This document shows, piece after piece, positions 32,127 to 43,104 of a stretch of 64,000 nucleotides of DNA (positions are counted from its first letter, which is position 1; every line of letters starts with the position of its first letter). The DNA comes from Chrysaora quinquecirrha (taxonomy: Eukaryota; Cnidaria; Scyphozoa; Semaeostomeae; Pelagiidae). A model generated the notes under the pieces. It was not told the origin of the DNA. It worked only from the letters and a program-made list of their open reading frames with translations, and searched no databases. Where the stretch lies: NCBI GenBank assembly GCA_014526335.1, contig JACTAT010000045.1, forward strand, positions 599,850-663,849, written 5' to 3'. The position numbers and the translations under genes were made by a program.

Positions 32127-33704
32127 TCAAAAACAGCTGTTTCTGGCTCTTATTTTGCATTTCACTATGCCTTGATGTCCTTCATGTAACTTCTCTAATA
32201 TGCTTCTTCTCATTGTATTGGGGATTATTATCTGGCTACCCCTTGAAATTAATCGATTCACAGTTGTGATACTTCCCCTGTGTTCCCAGTAGGGTTTTAT
32301 AACATCTGAGCAATCTTTTTTGTCAATTGGCCAACCATTAATTGCAATTGAGGTCAGCTCTATTAGAACAGGATCATTTGCAGTTCTTTCTCTTATTTCC
32401 TCTAATCTTGAATCTGTTGCAAGTAGCTGCTGGATCACTACATTAACATGACATTCTGTATCTTTCTCAGCTATCAAATCGTGCTCTGTTGGCTCTTGTG
32501 TTGGTGCTCTAGATAATGCGTCTGCATCTATCATTTGTTTTCCAGGGCAATATTCAACTTCAAATGAGTAGTTTAAAAGTTTTAACCTCATGTTTTGAAT
32601 TTGTGGTGACATTTCACCAAGCATCTTTGTTTGAAGTATGGGTATCAGTGGTTTGTGGTCTGTTTGGATTTGGAAATTTGGCAATCCTCCTAAAAACATC
32701 TTCATTTTTTCACATCCCCAAACAATAGCTAGCATCTCAACCTCTATTGGGTGATAGTTTTTCTCTTGTGGTTGTAAAAATCTGGAAGCACATGCTACTG
32801 GTTTCCAAATCCTGTCTTGCTGTTCCTGGGATAAAATGACAGCAATACCATTTAATTTACTGCCATCTGTCCTTATCCTTGTTGGCTTCTCAGGACTAAA
32901 ATGTGCTAGTACAGGTGGTTCTGCTAATACTTCTTTTACCTTTTCAAATGCCTTTGTGTGTACTGCATCCCACACCCAGTCATTCTTCGTGCTTAATAAA
33001 TCTCTTAATGGACTAGCTGCATCAGCAAGCTCTGTGCTATATTTAGATAATTGATTGGCCATTCCTAAGAATCTTCTCAACTCTGTAATATTAGTTGGTG
33101 TTTTGAACTCTGATATTGCTTCAATGCGACTTGATAGTGGTTTAACACCACTCTCACTTACTTTATGACAAATAAACTCAATTTCAGATTTGCTAAACTC
33201 ACATTTTTCTTTATTCAAAGTCACTTGATTATCCTTAAATCTTTCAAGAAAATTTCTCAATCTAGCGTCATGTTCAGCTTTGTCTCTACCGAAAACAAGA
33301 AAATCGTCGGTGCTTTTAACAACTCCTTCGAGACCTTCAATTATGAAATCTATTTTCTTGTTGAATATTTCCTGCATTGACGAAAGTCCAAAAGGCCCTC
33401 TTGTACAACAATATCTTCCGATCAGAGTGATAAAAGTTGTAAGAAGTTGACTTTTCTCATTCAGTGGTACTTGCCAATAGCCTGAATTGGCATCTAGTTT
33501 TGACATAACCTTGCAGTTAGTGCTTAGCTTGGAGATTGATTCCTCTATGCTCTCTAATTGATAGAATTCTCTCCTTACACCCAAATTTAGCTTTGTGAGA
33601 TCAATGCATAACCGAATTTTGTTATTAGGCTTTCCTACAATAACAATTGGATGACACCACTCTGTAGGTTTGTCTACTTTTTTTATAACATCCAGTTTTT
33701 CCAT
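32127..33704 (-). CDS. Gypsy reverse transcriptase and RNase H (pol part)
   Basis: An open frame of 525 codons. RT blocks: KVDKPTEWCHPIVIVGKPN, IRLCIDLTKLN, SKLDANSGYWQVPLNEKSQL (catalytic Asp), FGLSSMQEIFNKK and VVKSTDDFLVFGRD, where the two catalytic Asp of the YxDD box are kept although Tyr is replaced by Ser. RNase H: RIRTDGSKLNGIAVIL, EVEMLAIVWGCEKMKMFL, TDHKPL, then YCPGKQMIDADALSRAP. The frame continues into the integrase zinc-finger start RRSILEKLHEGHQGIVKCKI. This is the best-preserved domain of the element. Confidence 0.92.
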   Translation of the reverse strand: MEKLDVIKKVDKPTEWCHPIVIVGKPNNKIRLCIDLTKLNLGVRREFYQLESIEESISKLSTNCKVMSKLDANSGYWQVPLNEKSQLLTTFITLIGRYCCTRGPFGLSSMQEIFNKKIDFIIEGLEGVVKSTDDFLVFGRDKAEHDARLRNFLERFKDNQVTLNKEKCEFSKSEIEFICHKVSESGVKPLSSRIEAISEFKTPTNITELRRFLGMANQLSKYSTELADAASPLRDLLSTKNDWVWDAVHTKAFEKVKEVLAEPPVLAHFSPEKPTRIRTDGSKLNGIAVILSQEQQDRIWKPVACASRFLQPQEKNYHPIEVEMLAIVWGCEKMKMFLGGLPNFQIQTDHKPLIPILQTKMLGEMSPQIQNMRLKLLNYSFEVEYCPGKQMIDADALSRAPTQEPTEHDLIAEKDTECHVNVVIQQLLATDSRLEEIRERTANDPVLIELTSIAINGWPIDKKDCSDVIKPYWEHRGSITTVNRLISRGSQIIIPNTMRRSILEKLHEGHQGIVKCKIRARNSCF

Positions 33705-35086
33705 TCGTAAGATTTCTTGACCTTGTCTAACAATGGTAAGGGTATGTGTCTAGGAGCACTTACGTGATAAGGGATGGTGCTGTCTTTCAATTCTATGTTG
33801 ATTGCTTGACCTTTAATGCAACCCAAGCCAGAAAATACTTCTGGGTATTCTTTAATAAATGGGTTTTCACTTGCTGAATCAACTGAATCGCATCTTAGCT
33901 CAGTGAGCATTTTCAAGTTGATGATGTGTAGCTCTCTAATTGTTGGTTTCCCTAGCAAGTTCTTCTGAAGATCTTTAATTATGTAGCAAATCTGTCTGGC
34001 TTTGAAATTTTCCCACGTAAATGTAATATGAGTGAAACCAAGACATTTCAAGCGTTGTCCCCCTGGACCAGTTAACTTCTTATTTGTTTTCTTGAGATTA
34101 TCTCTGCTTATTCCAAGCTTTTCTAGCTCTTTCTCTGCAATTACAGTTACATCAGCTCCAGTGTCTACTTTAAAATCTATGGAACCTGTCTTTGTTTTCA
34201 TTGTCACTTCAAAATTATTTATGCTTTTTTCATCAATGCTTGTTGCAGCCCCTAGAAATAATGAATTAATTTCTTCCTCAATATCTGCGTCAATGTTACC
34301 AACGGCTTCTCTCCCTTTGCATAAACTACTGCAGCTAAACTGGTTTTTCTTGAAACATTTCATGCATTTTTTGTTCCATGCTGGACAAAAATCTCTTCCC
34401 CATTGATGATGTTGACAGCAGAACTTACAAACCCTTTTTTGGTTGATCGGGACACCTTGTTGATCAAAGGTGGGCTTTTGATTTCTTGGATTATTCTTTG
34501 GTAATCTTCTGGAATTTAAAGCATTTATCTCCCCAGATTTTTTTTCTTTCATTGTAGCTGCACCCTCTATGGCTTTTTCGTGACTTGTGCAATTTTTTTC
34601 TGCTTTTTTCAGATCTAATTTGTCCTCAGATAGCAATTTTCTTCTCACTTGATTACTGTTCGCTCCAGATACGATACGATCTCTGATAAGGCCATTGTGA
34701 CACGTATCACAAAAGTTGCAGTTTTTGCTTAGAATTTAAACATCGGTCAAAAAATCATCAAACATTTCTCCATCTTCTTGTACTCTGCAATTGAAAACAT
34801 GTCGTTCTAAAGTTTCGTTGACTATTCCCTTTGCAAAGCATTCTAAGGCTTCAATGATTTTATCAACATCTTTTGAATCATTCTCTGACAAAGCCAGGGT
34901 ATCGTAAATATTTCTTGTTTCATCGGTACATGTGTATCTCAGCATAGCACATTGGTAGGATGGCTGTTTCTTTCCAAGATCGGTGACAATGTAATAGTCA
35001 TTCCATTTTGTGAGCCAGGCTTTCCAGGCCACATACCTATCCACAAATAGATCTAATATTGGTGGAGACCAACTCATTTCAGCCAT
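33683..35086 (-). pseudogene. Gypsy gag and protease
   Basis: The ATG at 35086 starts MAEMSWSPPILDLFVDRYVA, a gypsy gag capsid region running to FNCRVQEDGEMFDDFLTDV. There an in-frame TAA (about 34736) interrupts it, and the frame continues LSKNCNFCDTCHNGLIRDRI. Next comes a cysteine-rich zinc-knuckle region, CKFCCQHHQWGRDFC and CMKCFKKNQFSCSS. The protease active site is DFKVDTGADVTVI (DTGA), followed by the RQICYIIKDLQKNLLGKP flap region. It ends by a frame shift into the RT frame at 33690-33704. Confidence 0.88.
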
Positions 35087-35127
35087 TATTCCAGCTTGTT
35101 ATCCAAATTATCCTGCTCGCAGCGCCA

Positions 35128-35210
35128 TGTTATATCTCAAGCCTCAGCCATCTTCGATCCTAACTGATGTGTCATAAACAACAACAACAACTAATACAAC
35201 AACTACAACA
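35128..35210 (-). repeat. Gypsy 5' LTR (83 bp) with adjacent primer-binding site
   Basis: Partner of 30061-30143. Immediately inside (35127 down to 35110) the minus strand reads TGGCGCTGCGAGCAGGAT. This would be complementary to the CCA-tailed 3' end of a tRNA-Ser of the type ending ATCCTGCTCGCAGCG-CCA. A serine primer fits the mag-like assignment. Confidence 0.9.
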
Positions 35211-35215
35211 ATCAT

Positions 35216-37102
35216 AAAGATCTTTTATTTCATTTAAATATGTTGATAAGTTGCTGTTATGTATCAAATCATTTAATCTTGTTTTATACGGATGAAATAA
35301 AAGGTTGATTTCAGGATTTGAAACCAAAAAAGATGGAAGGTTACATAGCATTTATGTACCTATTGTTGTTCGTATTATTCATCACGTGTAGAATGGATTT
35401 TTTAACAGTGACCTAATGTTCTGTACGCATATGGTTGCTGATTTAATACTTTAAAAGGCATAGTAGGGTAAGTCCAGTAGAATGGGAATCGGAAAGGAGT
35501 ATTTGGTAATAGTCTACATCCACTTGCCAATGGATTTTGCATTTCAAGAGATACCTGTCTACCTTGATTTAAAAGCTGTTGATTGGCATTTGGCATGTTC
35601 ATCTGTTCTTTTAATTCTGATCTTCTGAAATCTGGTCTTCTGAATTCTGGTCTTCTGAATTTAGGTCTTTCAAATTCTGGTCTTTGTATTTCTGATCTTT
35701 GTTCTTGTCTTCTGGATTCCGATCCTCTGGGTTCTGGTGCTTGGAATTCGGTGTTTTCTTTGTCATTAAATTGCATTCTAATTTTCGATTTTATATTTTT
35801 ACCAGCATTGCTGTACCCCGATTCGACAAATGAAGCCAATCATAGCCATAGGAAGGGTCTGATAAGTTGTTGTTGACTACTTCAAATCCGAAAGTTTTAG
35901 CAGCATTGATTAAATTACCATTGATGTTTTCTATTTCTTTAAAAAAGGTATTGTTTCCATTTCTTCTGTCTTTGCGGTTAATTAGTAAAAAGAGAGCAAG
36001 AGTCTCAGCTGGTGAAGTCGAAAGATCATTTGTTCCAGCATGAATAATTATAGTTTTCAGGTTTGTTTCATCAGACGAGTTTAAGATTTTGCTTATATCA
36101 TCAATTTTCCCCCCTCTCACGGTTTTGATAAAACAGTTATGATTGCGATCAAAATCCTGGATTGATTCTTTTCAATATCGAGTCACATATGACTAGAGTC
36201 TCTTTACTGCCAATTTTCATTTGCTCGGCACCATGACTGTCATCATTTGATTTGCGGACCTCATCATTATTTTCGGCTTCTCTCTCGTTGGTGTTGATTG
36301 AGTTCTGTTGAAAAGATTCAACGTCTTTATCCCTTGGTGCCAAATTTGCTAATTCATGTTTGACACTCTCGTGACTATTTTGGGTCTCGTTGATTATGTT
36401 GTTGAAATTATTTAGAGACTGATTAAAGTTCTTTATCTTGTCATTAGCGCGATTAAAATTAACCTTCAGTTCTTCAACATTGTCTGTAATTTTCTGACAC
36501 TGAGAGCTTAAATCACTTATTTGTTTTAGGTGTATTTTTCTCCAGATTTTTTCGCAGGCCTTAGGATCATTCAAGTTTTCAGTAAAATTCAAAAGTGTTT
36601 TGTTCAATTCGTCGTGTTCTTCTTTCTGTTTTATCTGTGATTGGCGGGACTCTGCAGCTTGCTTTTTCAAATGGTCAATTTCATTCTTTAGATCATCTTT
36701 CTCTTTTTTCATAGTTTTGATTAAAATTTTATTTTCAGATTGAATTTCATATAGATATTTCTTTAGATAATTTTCAGATACGATTAATTCTTTGTCTTTC
36801 TATATGAAGAATTAATCAAAGAATTAATTCTTTGACTAATGAAGAATTAATCAAAGAATTAATTCTTTGATTAATTCTTGTGTTCTTTCTATAGTTCTTT
36901 CAAGATACTGTTTTCACTTTCCATGATATCAATTCGTTTTATAAAATCTTCAGTACTATCGGAGAGACTTTGATTATCATCCCCACCATCTGGTAAGAGG
37001 TAAATTGGCGATGTCTTCAGGCACTTCCAGATGAGTTTGCGTACTTATTCTATTGATCAAAGTTGAGCGTAATTTTTCTAGATGTCTTTCAGGACTTATC
37101 AT
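35216..37102 (-). pseudogene. CR1/L2-like LINE ORF1: coiled coil plus SGNH esterase
   Basis: The minus-strand ATG at 37102 starts MISPERHLEKLRSTLINRIS. A long coiled coil follows (MKKEKDDLKNEIDHLKKQAA and heptads down to about 36270), then an SGNH-hydrolase domain: LVICDSILKRI (usual GDSI), IIIHAGTNDLS (block III Asn) and DWLHLSNRGT (catalytic D-x-x-H). Coiled coil plus esterase is the known ORF1 layout of CR1/L2-type LINEs. The C-terminal part has RRPEFRRPDFRRSE-type repeats. It is broken by two or more frameshifts and by a palindromic repeat near 36800. ORF2 continues at 30060, beyond the gypsy insertion. Confidence 0.82.
36790..36895. repeat. Palindromic tandem repeat inside LINE ORF1
   Basis: Two copies of GAAGAATTAATCAAAGAATTAATTC followed by the complementary TTTGATTAATTC form overlapping perfect hairpins. 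It lies in the coiled-coil coding region and shifts its frame. It looks like a local replication-slippage event. Confidence 0.8.
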
Positions 37103-37208
37103 TGTTTCCTTTTATTCGCATTACCACATCACTCTCACGAGCATGTGCTTGCCCCTGAATCATTACAGTTCCCATTGTAGTATACAATGACATCATCAAC
37201 ACAGGCTT

Positions 37209-40200
37209 AGTCTTTGAGTTGTACAAAATTTCAAAATTGCGATGAACAGTGGAATCATTTTCGGGCATACTTAAAAGCTTTTTTCGTCTGACACTCCTCA
37301 GAGTATGAACGTCAGAAACAGACCGAAACAATGGACTAAGGCGGAATTTATACTCAGATTTGGCTCGAAATGCACCAATCAGAAAAAACGAAAAGCTGAA
37401 TTGGCATTGTGTTATAAACACCAATCAGCTGGTCGGATACAGCGGGAGGACCAATGAATTATTTGAAGAGTCCAAGTGAGAAAACGAACTCTTTCTGTCT
37501 ACACAGAACCGGCCTTTTGGTTTGATGTAGACAGATTCCAAAACCCCTAAGTGAAACAAAGATCTTGCTTTGCCAATGATTCTGAAAAAATCCTTGCTGT
37601 AATTTTCCGCACAAATCGGGTTATCGAGTAGATGTTGTCCTATGGCAGAATCATGTTTAAGACTAGGTTGTTGTTTAGACCCATGGGGTGGTTGCTCTCT
37701 TCACCGAAAATTATGCAGACAAATGTTAGTAGGGACATGCTGCTTTATCCTATCACCTAATATCTTGGAAGTACGACCTACGTACCTGGCATCACACCGG
37801 CACGAGAATTCATTAATGACCAAACTTTTTTGTGTGGCAGGTACGCAATCCATTTGAATGGATGGTAGAACTTTCCGAGTGCCAAAAACTAACCGAGGCT
37901 TGGCAGCAGCGAATCACTTAGTAATGGCCTTTTTAATTTGACATTCGAATGGCAACGAGATGTTTCCTATCCAAGGCATTTTTAGGACCATACTTTTTAT
38001 CAGCCGAAAAACTTGCGATCTTCTTGCGAAAACAATCCGAAATGACATCGTCAGGGTAACCGTTTTCAATGAGAGTAGACCGTATTTTATCCAATTCCGA
38101 ATCAAGCCGGAATTTAGAGCAAATCATAAGTGCCCGATGAACTAGCGTGTTGATGAGGTTAATTTTCCTCTGTTTTGGACTAACGGAATCCCACCGTGTA
38201 TAGAGGCCGCTAAAGGTTGGTTTCCTATATATACTGGTGAGAAATCCAGTAGCAGTGTTTTCAACAAAGACGTCGAGAAACGGCAAATTTGTTTTGCTCC
38301 TTTTCGAAAGTAAATTTTAGAGACGGATGCAAGGCGTTGAGTTTTTGGAGGAAAACGTTACAATCAGACTCTTTTTGAAAATGGCGAAAGTGTCATCAAC
38401 ATATCGAAAATAAACCGGAGGTTTTGATGTGGAGCCGAAAAGTTGACCTTCGTAGAAACCAACAAAGATGTTTGCTAGCGCTGGTCCCAATGGGCTCCCG
38501 ATGGCGACTCCGTCCCTTTGTCGGTACATCTCATTGTTGAAGCTGAACTCTACCGATCTGGTAGCAGACTCCATCAATTCAACAAATATCTCCTCAGGGA
38601 ACGGTGGACTGACAAGTTCACCCCGGTATAGAGCTCTAGCGCAAATCCCGATAGTCTCATCCAAAGGTACGTTAGTGAAAAGGCTGCTGATGTCGAAGGA
38701 ACACATAAACGATTTTGCCGGGTCTAACTGAAGGTTTTGAGTAACGTTAGCAAAAGAAAAAGAATCCAAAATACAATTTTTAGAATAAAGTTCCAAAACA
38801 GGTGCTAAAATTTCCGAAAGCCATTTAGCAAGCTCATGTTGAGCTGAACCAACCATAGATAGAATAGGCCTAAGAGGGACGTTGGGTTTGCGAGTTTTAG
38901 GTAGACCATACATTCGTGGACGCTGCGAACCTGTTGGTCGGATCCTATCGTAAATTTCTTGAGTCAATAGTTTTTTCTTGACCAATTCAAGCAACCGTTT
39001 TTGAAGTTTCTGCTCTATTTTAGCCGTGTTATCGTGCTGTTCGACGTTGCCTAGTTTTTCAAATTTATTTTCATCATTGAGCACGTTGCCCATTTTCGAA
39101 ATATAATCTTTTTGGTTCAAAATAACGACCCCAGATCCTTTATCATGTTTTGTGATAAGAATCTGTTTGTTGTTTCGGAGGGATTTGATCGCTTGAAAAT
39201 GTTCCCTATGGTATAAAAATCCGTGAGGTTGATAGGTGTGCAACAATAAGCATGAGCTACATCGCTTAAACGGGCTTTTAGTGAGCTAAGCTCTTCTTCC
39301 GAATCTGGCTTTAGCCTGGTTAGTTGAGTGTGAAGAATTTCGAACTCAGCAAAAAGCTCCTCTCTGTTTATATTTTGAGGTGGAATACAAAATTCTAAAC
39401 CGTGTCCTAATACAAATTCTTCAGATTCAGAGAGAGAGTAATCCGAAAGATTTAAAATATGCTTTTTAGAGTCACTCAACAAACCGCCGAAACGTTTCTT
39501 AACAAGCAAAGCGAGGTTCCTATGGTGTTTGTTTTTTGTAGTTTTTTCTTTCCGCTGGTCAATTTCGGAAATGTAGCCGCTGAACCAAACCATGTCGAAA
39601 AATGAGAGAAAAGTGCGAATATTTGACCATTAGCGTTGATATGATTTTTTAAGTTGCAGAATGCTAGTTTTGGCCTTCTGAATTTCGTCCTTAAGAAAAG
39701 CACGCTCAATGGTAGGGCTATGCCGAGCACAAGACCTAGAGATGCGAGCAGTGATAAATTTACGAACAACCCGATTAGCTAAACATAATTCATAAAATAA
39801 AATAGAAAATCTTAACGATCTTACCTTTCCTCTAAGTTTTACCGTGTTGTTGAGATCTTCAATCTCAAGTCTTGTGTACCGTGTCCGCAAGTAAGTGAAT
39901 AGTCTTTGAGTTGTACAAAATTTCAAAATTGCGATGAACAGCGGAATCATTTTCGGGCATACTTAAAAGCTTTTTTTCGTCTGACACTCCTCAGAGTATG
40001 AACGTCAGAAACAGACCGAAACAATAGACTAAGGCGGAATTTATACCCAGATGGGGCTCGAAATGCACCAATCAGAAAGAACGAAAAGCTGAATTGGCAT
40101 TGTGTTTTAAACACCAATCAGCTGGTCGGATACAGCGGGAAGACCAATGAATTATTTGAAGAGTCCAAGTGAGAAAACGAACTCTTTCTGTCTACACAGA

Positions 40201-40362
40201 ACTGGCCTTTTGGTTTTGATGTACACAGATTCCAAAACCCCTTAGTGAAAGAAAGATCTTGCTTTGCCAATGATTCTGAAAAAATCCTCGCTGTAATTTT
40301 CCGCACAAATTGGGTTATCGAGTAGATGTTGTCCTATGGCAGAATCATGTTTAAGACGAGGG
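37209..40362 (-). mobile_element. Near full-length Penelope-like element with pseudo-LTRs
   Basis: On the minus strand the order is: partial 3' copy (about 40362 to 39893: GIY-YIG tail and terminal region), N-terminal domain, reverse transcriptase, GIY-YIG nuclease, terminal region ending at about 37209. The terminal regions at 37209-37500 and 39893-40200 share the words CTTTGAGTTGTACAAAATTT, ATGAACAG(T/C)GGAATCATTTT and GACACTCCTCAGAGTATGAA in the same orientation, that is, as pseudo-LTRs typical of Penelope. It truncates the 5' end of the LINE. No target duplication is evident, because the right end is rearranged. Confidence 0.88.
37440..39950 (-). pseudogene. Penelope-like reverse transcriptase with GIY-YIG endonuclease
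   Basis: N-terminal domain: ARISRSCARHSPTIERAFLK, then DYSLSESEEFVLGHGLEFCI (the usual PLE pre-RT block). RT: GSGVVILNQKDYISKM, MYGLPKTRKPNVPLRPILSM, CSFDISSLFTNVPLDETI (first Asp), DGVAIGSPLGPALANIFVGF and YFRYVDDTFAIFKK (YVDD). After two frame breaks near 38300 come TSIYRKPTFSGLYTRWDS and ENGYPDDVISDCF. Then comes the GIY-YIG nuclease CDARYVGRTSKILGDRIKQH, with further breaks. The catalytic YVDD and the nuclease core are intact, so this is a young but broken copy. A GTAAGA donor-like word follows LRGKV near 39825, so the N-terminal part may be spliced. Confidence 0.88.
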
Positions 40363-40436
40363 TCTAAACAACAACCTAGTGGGAAAACTTAGAGGAAAGG
40401 TAAGATCGTTAAGATTTTTTATTTTATTTTATTAAT
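40355..40436 (+). repeat. Inverted head junction of the Penelope-like element
   Basis: After GTTTAAGAC the sequence flips strand. GGGTCTAAACAACAACCTAG (40363-40382) is the reverse complement of the nuclease region at about 37660-37682. The next 55 bases (from AAAACTTAGAGGAAAGGTAAG) are the reverse complement of 39785-39840. Two short inverted patches in a row indicate template switching during insertion. Confidence 0.7.
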
Positions 40437-41590
40437 GTAATTCGAAACATGTCTTACAAGTTCAAAAATGTTGTCTGTTTTTTTAAATGCCTCATTAGTC
40501 TAGCCTTATTCAGCAAATTTTAGTGAGACTTATGTAATTAATCTAAGCATAGACTGAAAAGCGATAAGTAAGTTCAGTTTTCAGCTGGTCCATATGGCTG
40601 GAACGGAAGGGCCGCGGCCGAATTTTATTAGGGAACCTGCATTATTTCCGTTGATCCAAAAAATTATTCTTTCTTTAAATTGAATTGATTGAAATTCCTC
40701 AGATTGATAGATGGAATGAAATCGATAAAAATGGAGGCTTGCGAACCCCACTGCTTTTTGGAGAGAACAAGACAAAGTTGAGAAAAATGGGCTGCTTTTA
40801 AAATCTTTTCAATTCTGATGGGGCCAATACATTTAATTAATGGGTTAAGCAGGGAGAATACACTTAGGGCACAAAAGTATTGCAACATTGGACCTAAATT
40901 GGCAGCCAACAGTAGCTGTAGCCATAGGCCCAAAGTACAAAATTTACATAACATAGCAGCAAAGGCTCAAGGGCTTTGCCGCACTTTATTTAGGAGGGTA
41001 AATATTCACAATTTCATAGACTTTCAATTAAAATAAAACAGCAATAGTGTATTCATTATTTTGAAAGAAAAACGAGTAACAACTTTGATGCAGTGCCTTC
41101 CAAATTCTATCGTTACAAAATTTTATCGATTTTCAAGACAAAAGTTGTGGATACATTAAAAAAGGCCACTGTGGAAAATTTGAATTGAATTTGAAAAACT
41201 TGCCTGCCTCAATGCAGGCAACAAGCAAGCAAGCAATATTTATTTGGTTACGCTGCTCAGGGGTACTGGCAGCTATTTAGCTGATTTGCAAATTGCAGCA
41301 CCCCAAGAGCAATGTTCTAGAACAAATACCTTGGGTACCTCAGTTGTTGACTATAGGCCTTTTAAAAGTGGTCCCAAATAATTCAAATCCAGTACCTTAC
41401 AAATCTGAGATGAGTGCCTTGACAACTAGGCTGCATCATCACTCGACTTTGCCAAACCAGCTCTCTACATATGTTAGGAGTGGTGAAAAAATGCACAAGT
41501 ATTTCAGTGTCTTCTACCCAAAACAAAGGGAAATATTTGCGATTGTTCCTGTTTGCTTTCTTCCCTAGCTGACTCATAGATAACACTTAC
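40437..41590. other. Noncoding stretch, nothing recognised
   Basis: It contains a short GCGGCCGCGGCC-like GC island within AT-rich DNA (40605), a small CTGCCTCAATGCAGGCA hairpin (41205), and two overlapping short frames without motif. I see no splice-compatible exon here. Confidence 0.4.
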
Positions 41591-41651
41591 ACTTTCATTC
41601 AAAATGCTTGAGTTTCTAGAGCCAGCCATCATGGTTCTGCTTCCATCTAAC
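41591..41651 (-). CDS. Candidate 61-bp host exon
   Basis: TTTTTCAG|GTTAGATGG acceptor at 41652 and GAAAGT|GTAAGTG donor at 41590 bound 61 bp with the open frame LDGSRTMMAGSRNSSILNES. Splice signals are good, but the entry phase does not match the exon at 43563-43661, so an intervening exon is missing or this is chance. Confidence 0.35.
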
Positions 41652-43100
41652 CTGAAAAACAATAATGTTTTTCTATAAACTAAAATAGCTGGTAATTTAT
41701 TCAAGGTCTAGGTATAATTTTTTGTTGCATAATACATATATTGTTAAGGTAGCTGTTTTTTGAAACTGCCATATGTGATGAAATGAGTAGGAAATACATC
41801 TGATTTATGCAAGCAGGCTTTTCTTCATTCTATAACTCAGTCTATAAAAAGTGCTGGTATTCTTTACATAGCAAAGCCGTGATCAATGAGAAGCGTCTCT
41901 GTACATGTTGGTGCAATACATGTATATGTTGGTACAAAACACACCAAATTTTAAGGGACTAGTGATAACTGATTCGTGCATTGATAAAATGAAAATGTCC
42001 GCTGATAAGCAATGAGCAAAGTACAGTGATAAAACTTGTTTTGATTAAGACATTAGGATGAAATTCAGTCGCTTGCTGTGCTTGATAAAATTTTCCCATC
42101 CTGTTGTTAACGTTTTCATATCTGATGCTTGAAATGACCATCAGAGCCATTCTGGCTTAATCAATTTTTGATTACACAATTGAATGGCAACTTCCGCAAT
42201 TTTTGATTGCACAATGGAATGGCCACTTCCGCACTGTGTTGATGGCAATTTTGTCATTGAATTTGATGATATACCCATTGTGGCATAACATTATTGAAAT
42301 ATAGGTTTTGGCAGTTTGAGCCAGTCTGTAGCCCCACAGAAACTTGCAGCTCCATTTCTCGCACTTTGCCCAAATTTTCAGCAAAACTGTCTATATATTC
42401 AACTTCTGCTTTCAACTGCTATTAAAAAAGCAGAAAATTAAGCTTACTTGGCCCTAAAATTTTTGAACATCAACTAAAAACGTTTTAGGAATCAATTTCA
42501 TGGTTTACTGGAGCTGACTGCTTCATTGCAAGTAATCTGAATGCACACTTGCAGAGGCAAAATTTAATCCCATCTTCACTTAAAAATTCAGCTGCCTCTC
42601 TTGTTTCCCAGGGGTAAATATTGTTTATTTTCCTGTTTTCCTCCTTTCCATTGTCTGAAGAGTCTCCCATGCTCGGGATATACCAATTTGTATTACTTGT
42701 ACATTTTCACAATCTACAAATTTTAAGATATTGGTATTATTGACAAATATGATTTTGAACAATAGACACTCTTTTTGTCATAACAAAAGTCTTATAAGAA
42801 AACAATCCAGGATTTTGCCCAGGTTTTAAGAACAAACTAAGAACAAGCTGAGGCTTGCCCTTTTCATATGCCCTTAGTATATATCAGCTGAATATGAAAG
42901 TTAGACCAACAGACAGAATGTGAAAGGCAAAAGACCAGAGAAATAGACAAGCATGTTGTATTGTACACAAACCTATACTAGTCCTGAAATTCAGTGAAAA
43001 TATTCCTGTCTTAGTTCCAAGGAATTTAGAACAGATTAAGAACATTTCATGCCAAAAAAGGCAATTACAGCCAGCCTGGGTCAAAATTTTCCTGGTTGTT
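41652..43100. other. Mostly noncoding; one short open frame
   Basis: The only notable item is a 61-codon minus-strand frame at 42485-42670 starting MGDSSDNGKEENRKINNIYP and containing DGIKFCLCKCAFRLL. It has an ATG but no compatible splice sites that I can see. It could be a terminal exon or chance. The inverted phrase GCAACTTCCGCA / GGCCACTTCCGCA is repeated at 42185-42230. Confidence 0.3.
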
Positions 43101-43104
43101 ATAA

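Larger units (their letters stand above)
30061..35210 (-). mobile_element. Ty3/gypsy LTR retrotransposon with 83-bp LTRs, inserted in the LINE
   Basis: Both ends carry an 83-bp LTR, and the 5-bp target duplication ATCAT flanks them exactly (30056-30060 and 35211-35215). Read on the minus strand the order is LTR, primer-binding site, gag, protease, RT-RNase H, integrase, polypurine tract ACTTGGGGGGAGA, LTR. This is complete apart from a 900-bp Penelope-like insertion. The very short LTRs recall the mag lineage of gypsy elements. The LTRs differ at about five positions, so the insertion is not brand-new. Confidence 0.93.

Noticed and set aside
35402..35839. Arg/Pro/Phe repeat protein as an independent gene
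   Set aside because: The RRPEFRRPDF-type frame is continuous with, and downstream of, the LINE ORF1 esterase domain on the same strand; it is best read as the ORF1 tail.
37642..37857. Plus-strand frames across the Penelope-like element (also 38468-38731)
   Set aside because: They are antisense to the nuclease and reverse transcriptase frames, which carry the catalytic motifs.
42485..42670. 61-codon minus-strand frame with ATG as a host exon
   Set aside because: No splice signals in the phase of neighbouring exons and no recognisable motif, so it is only mentioned in the spacer entry.
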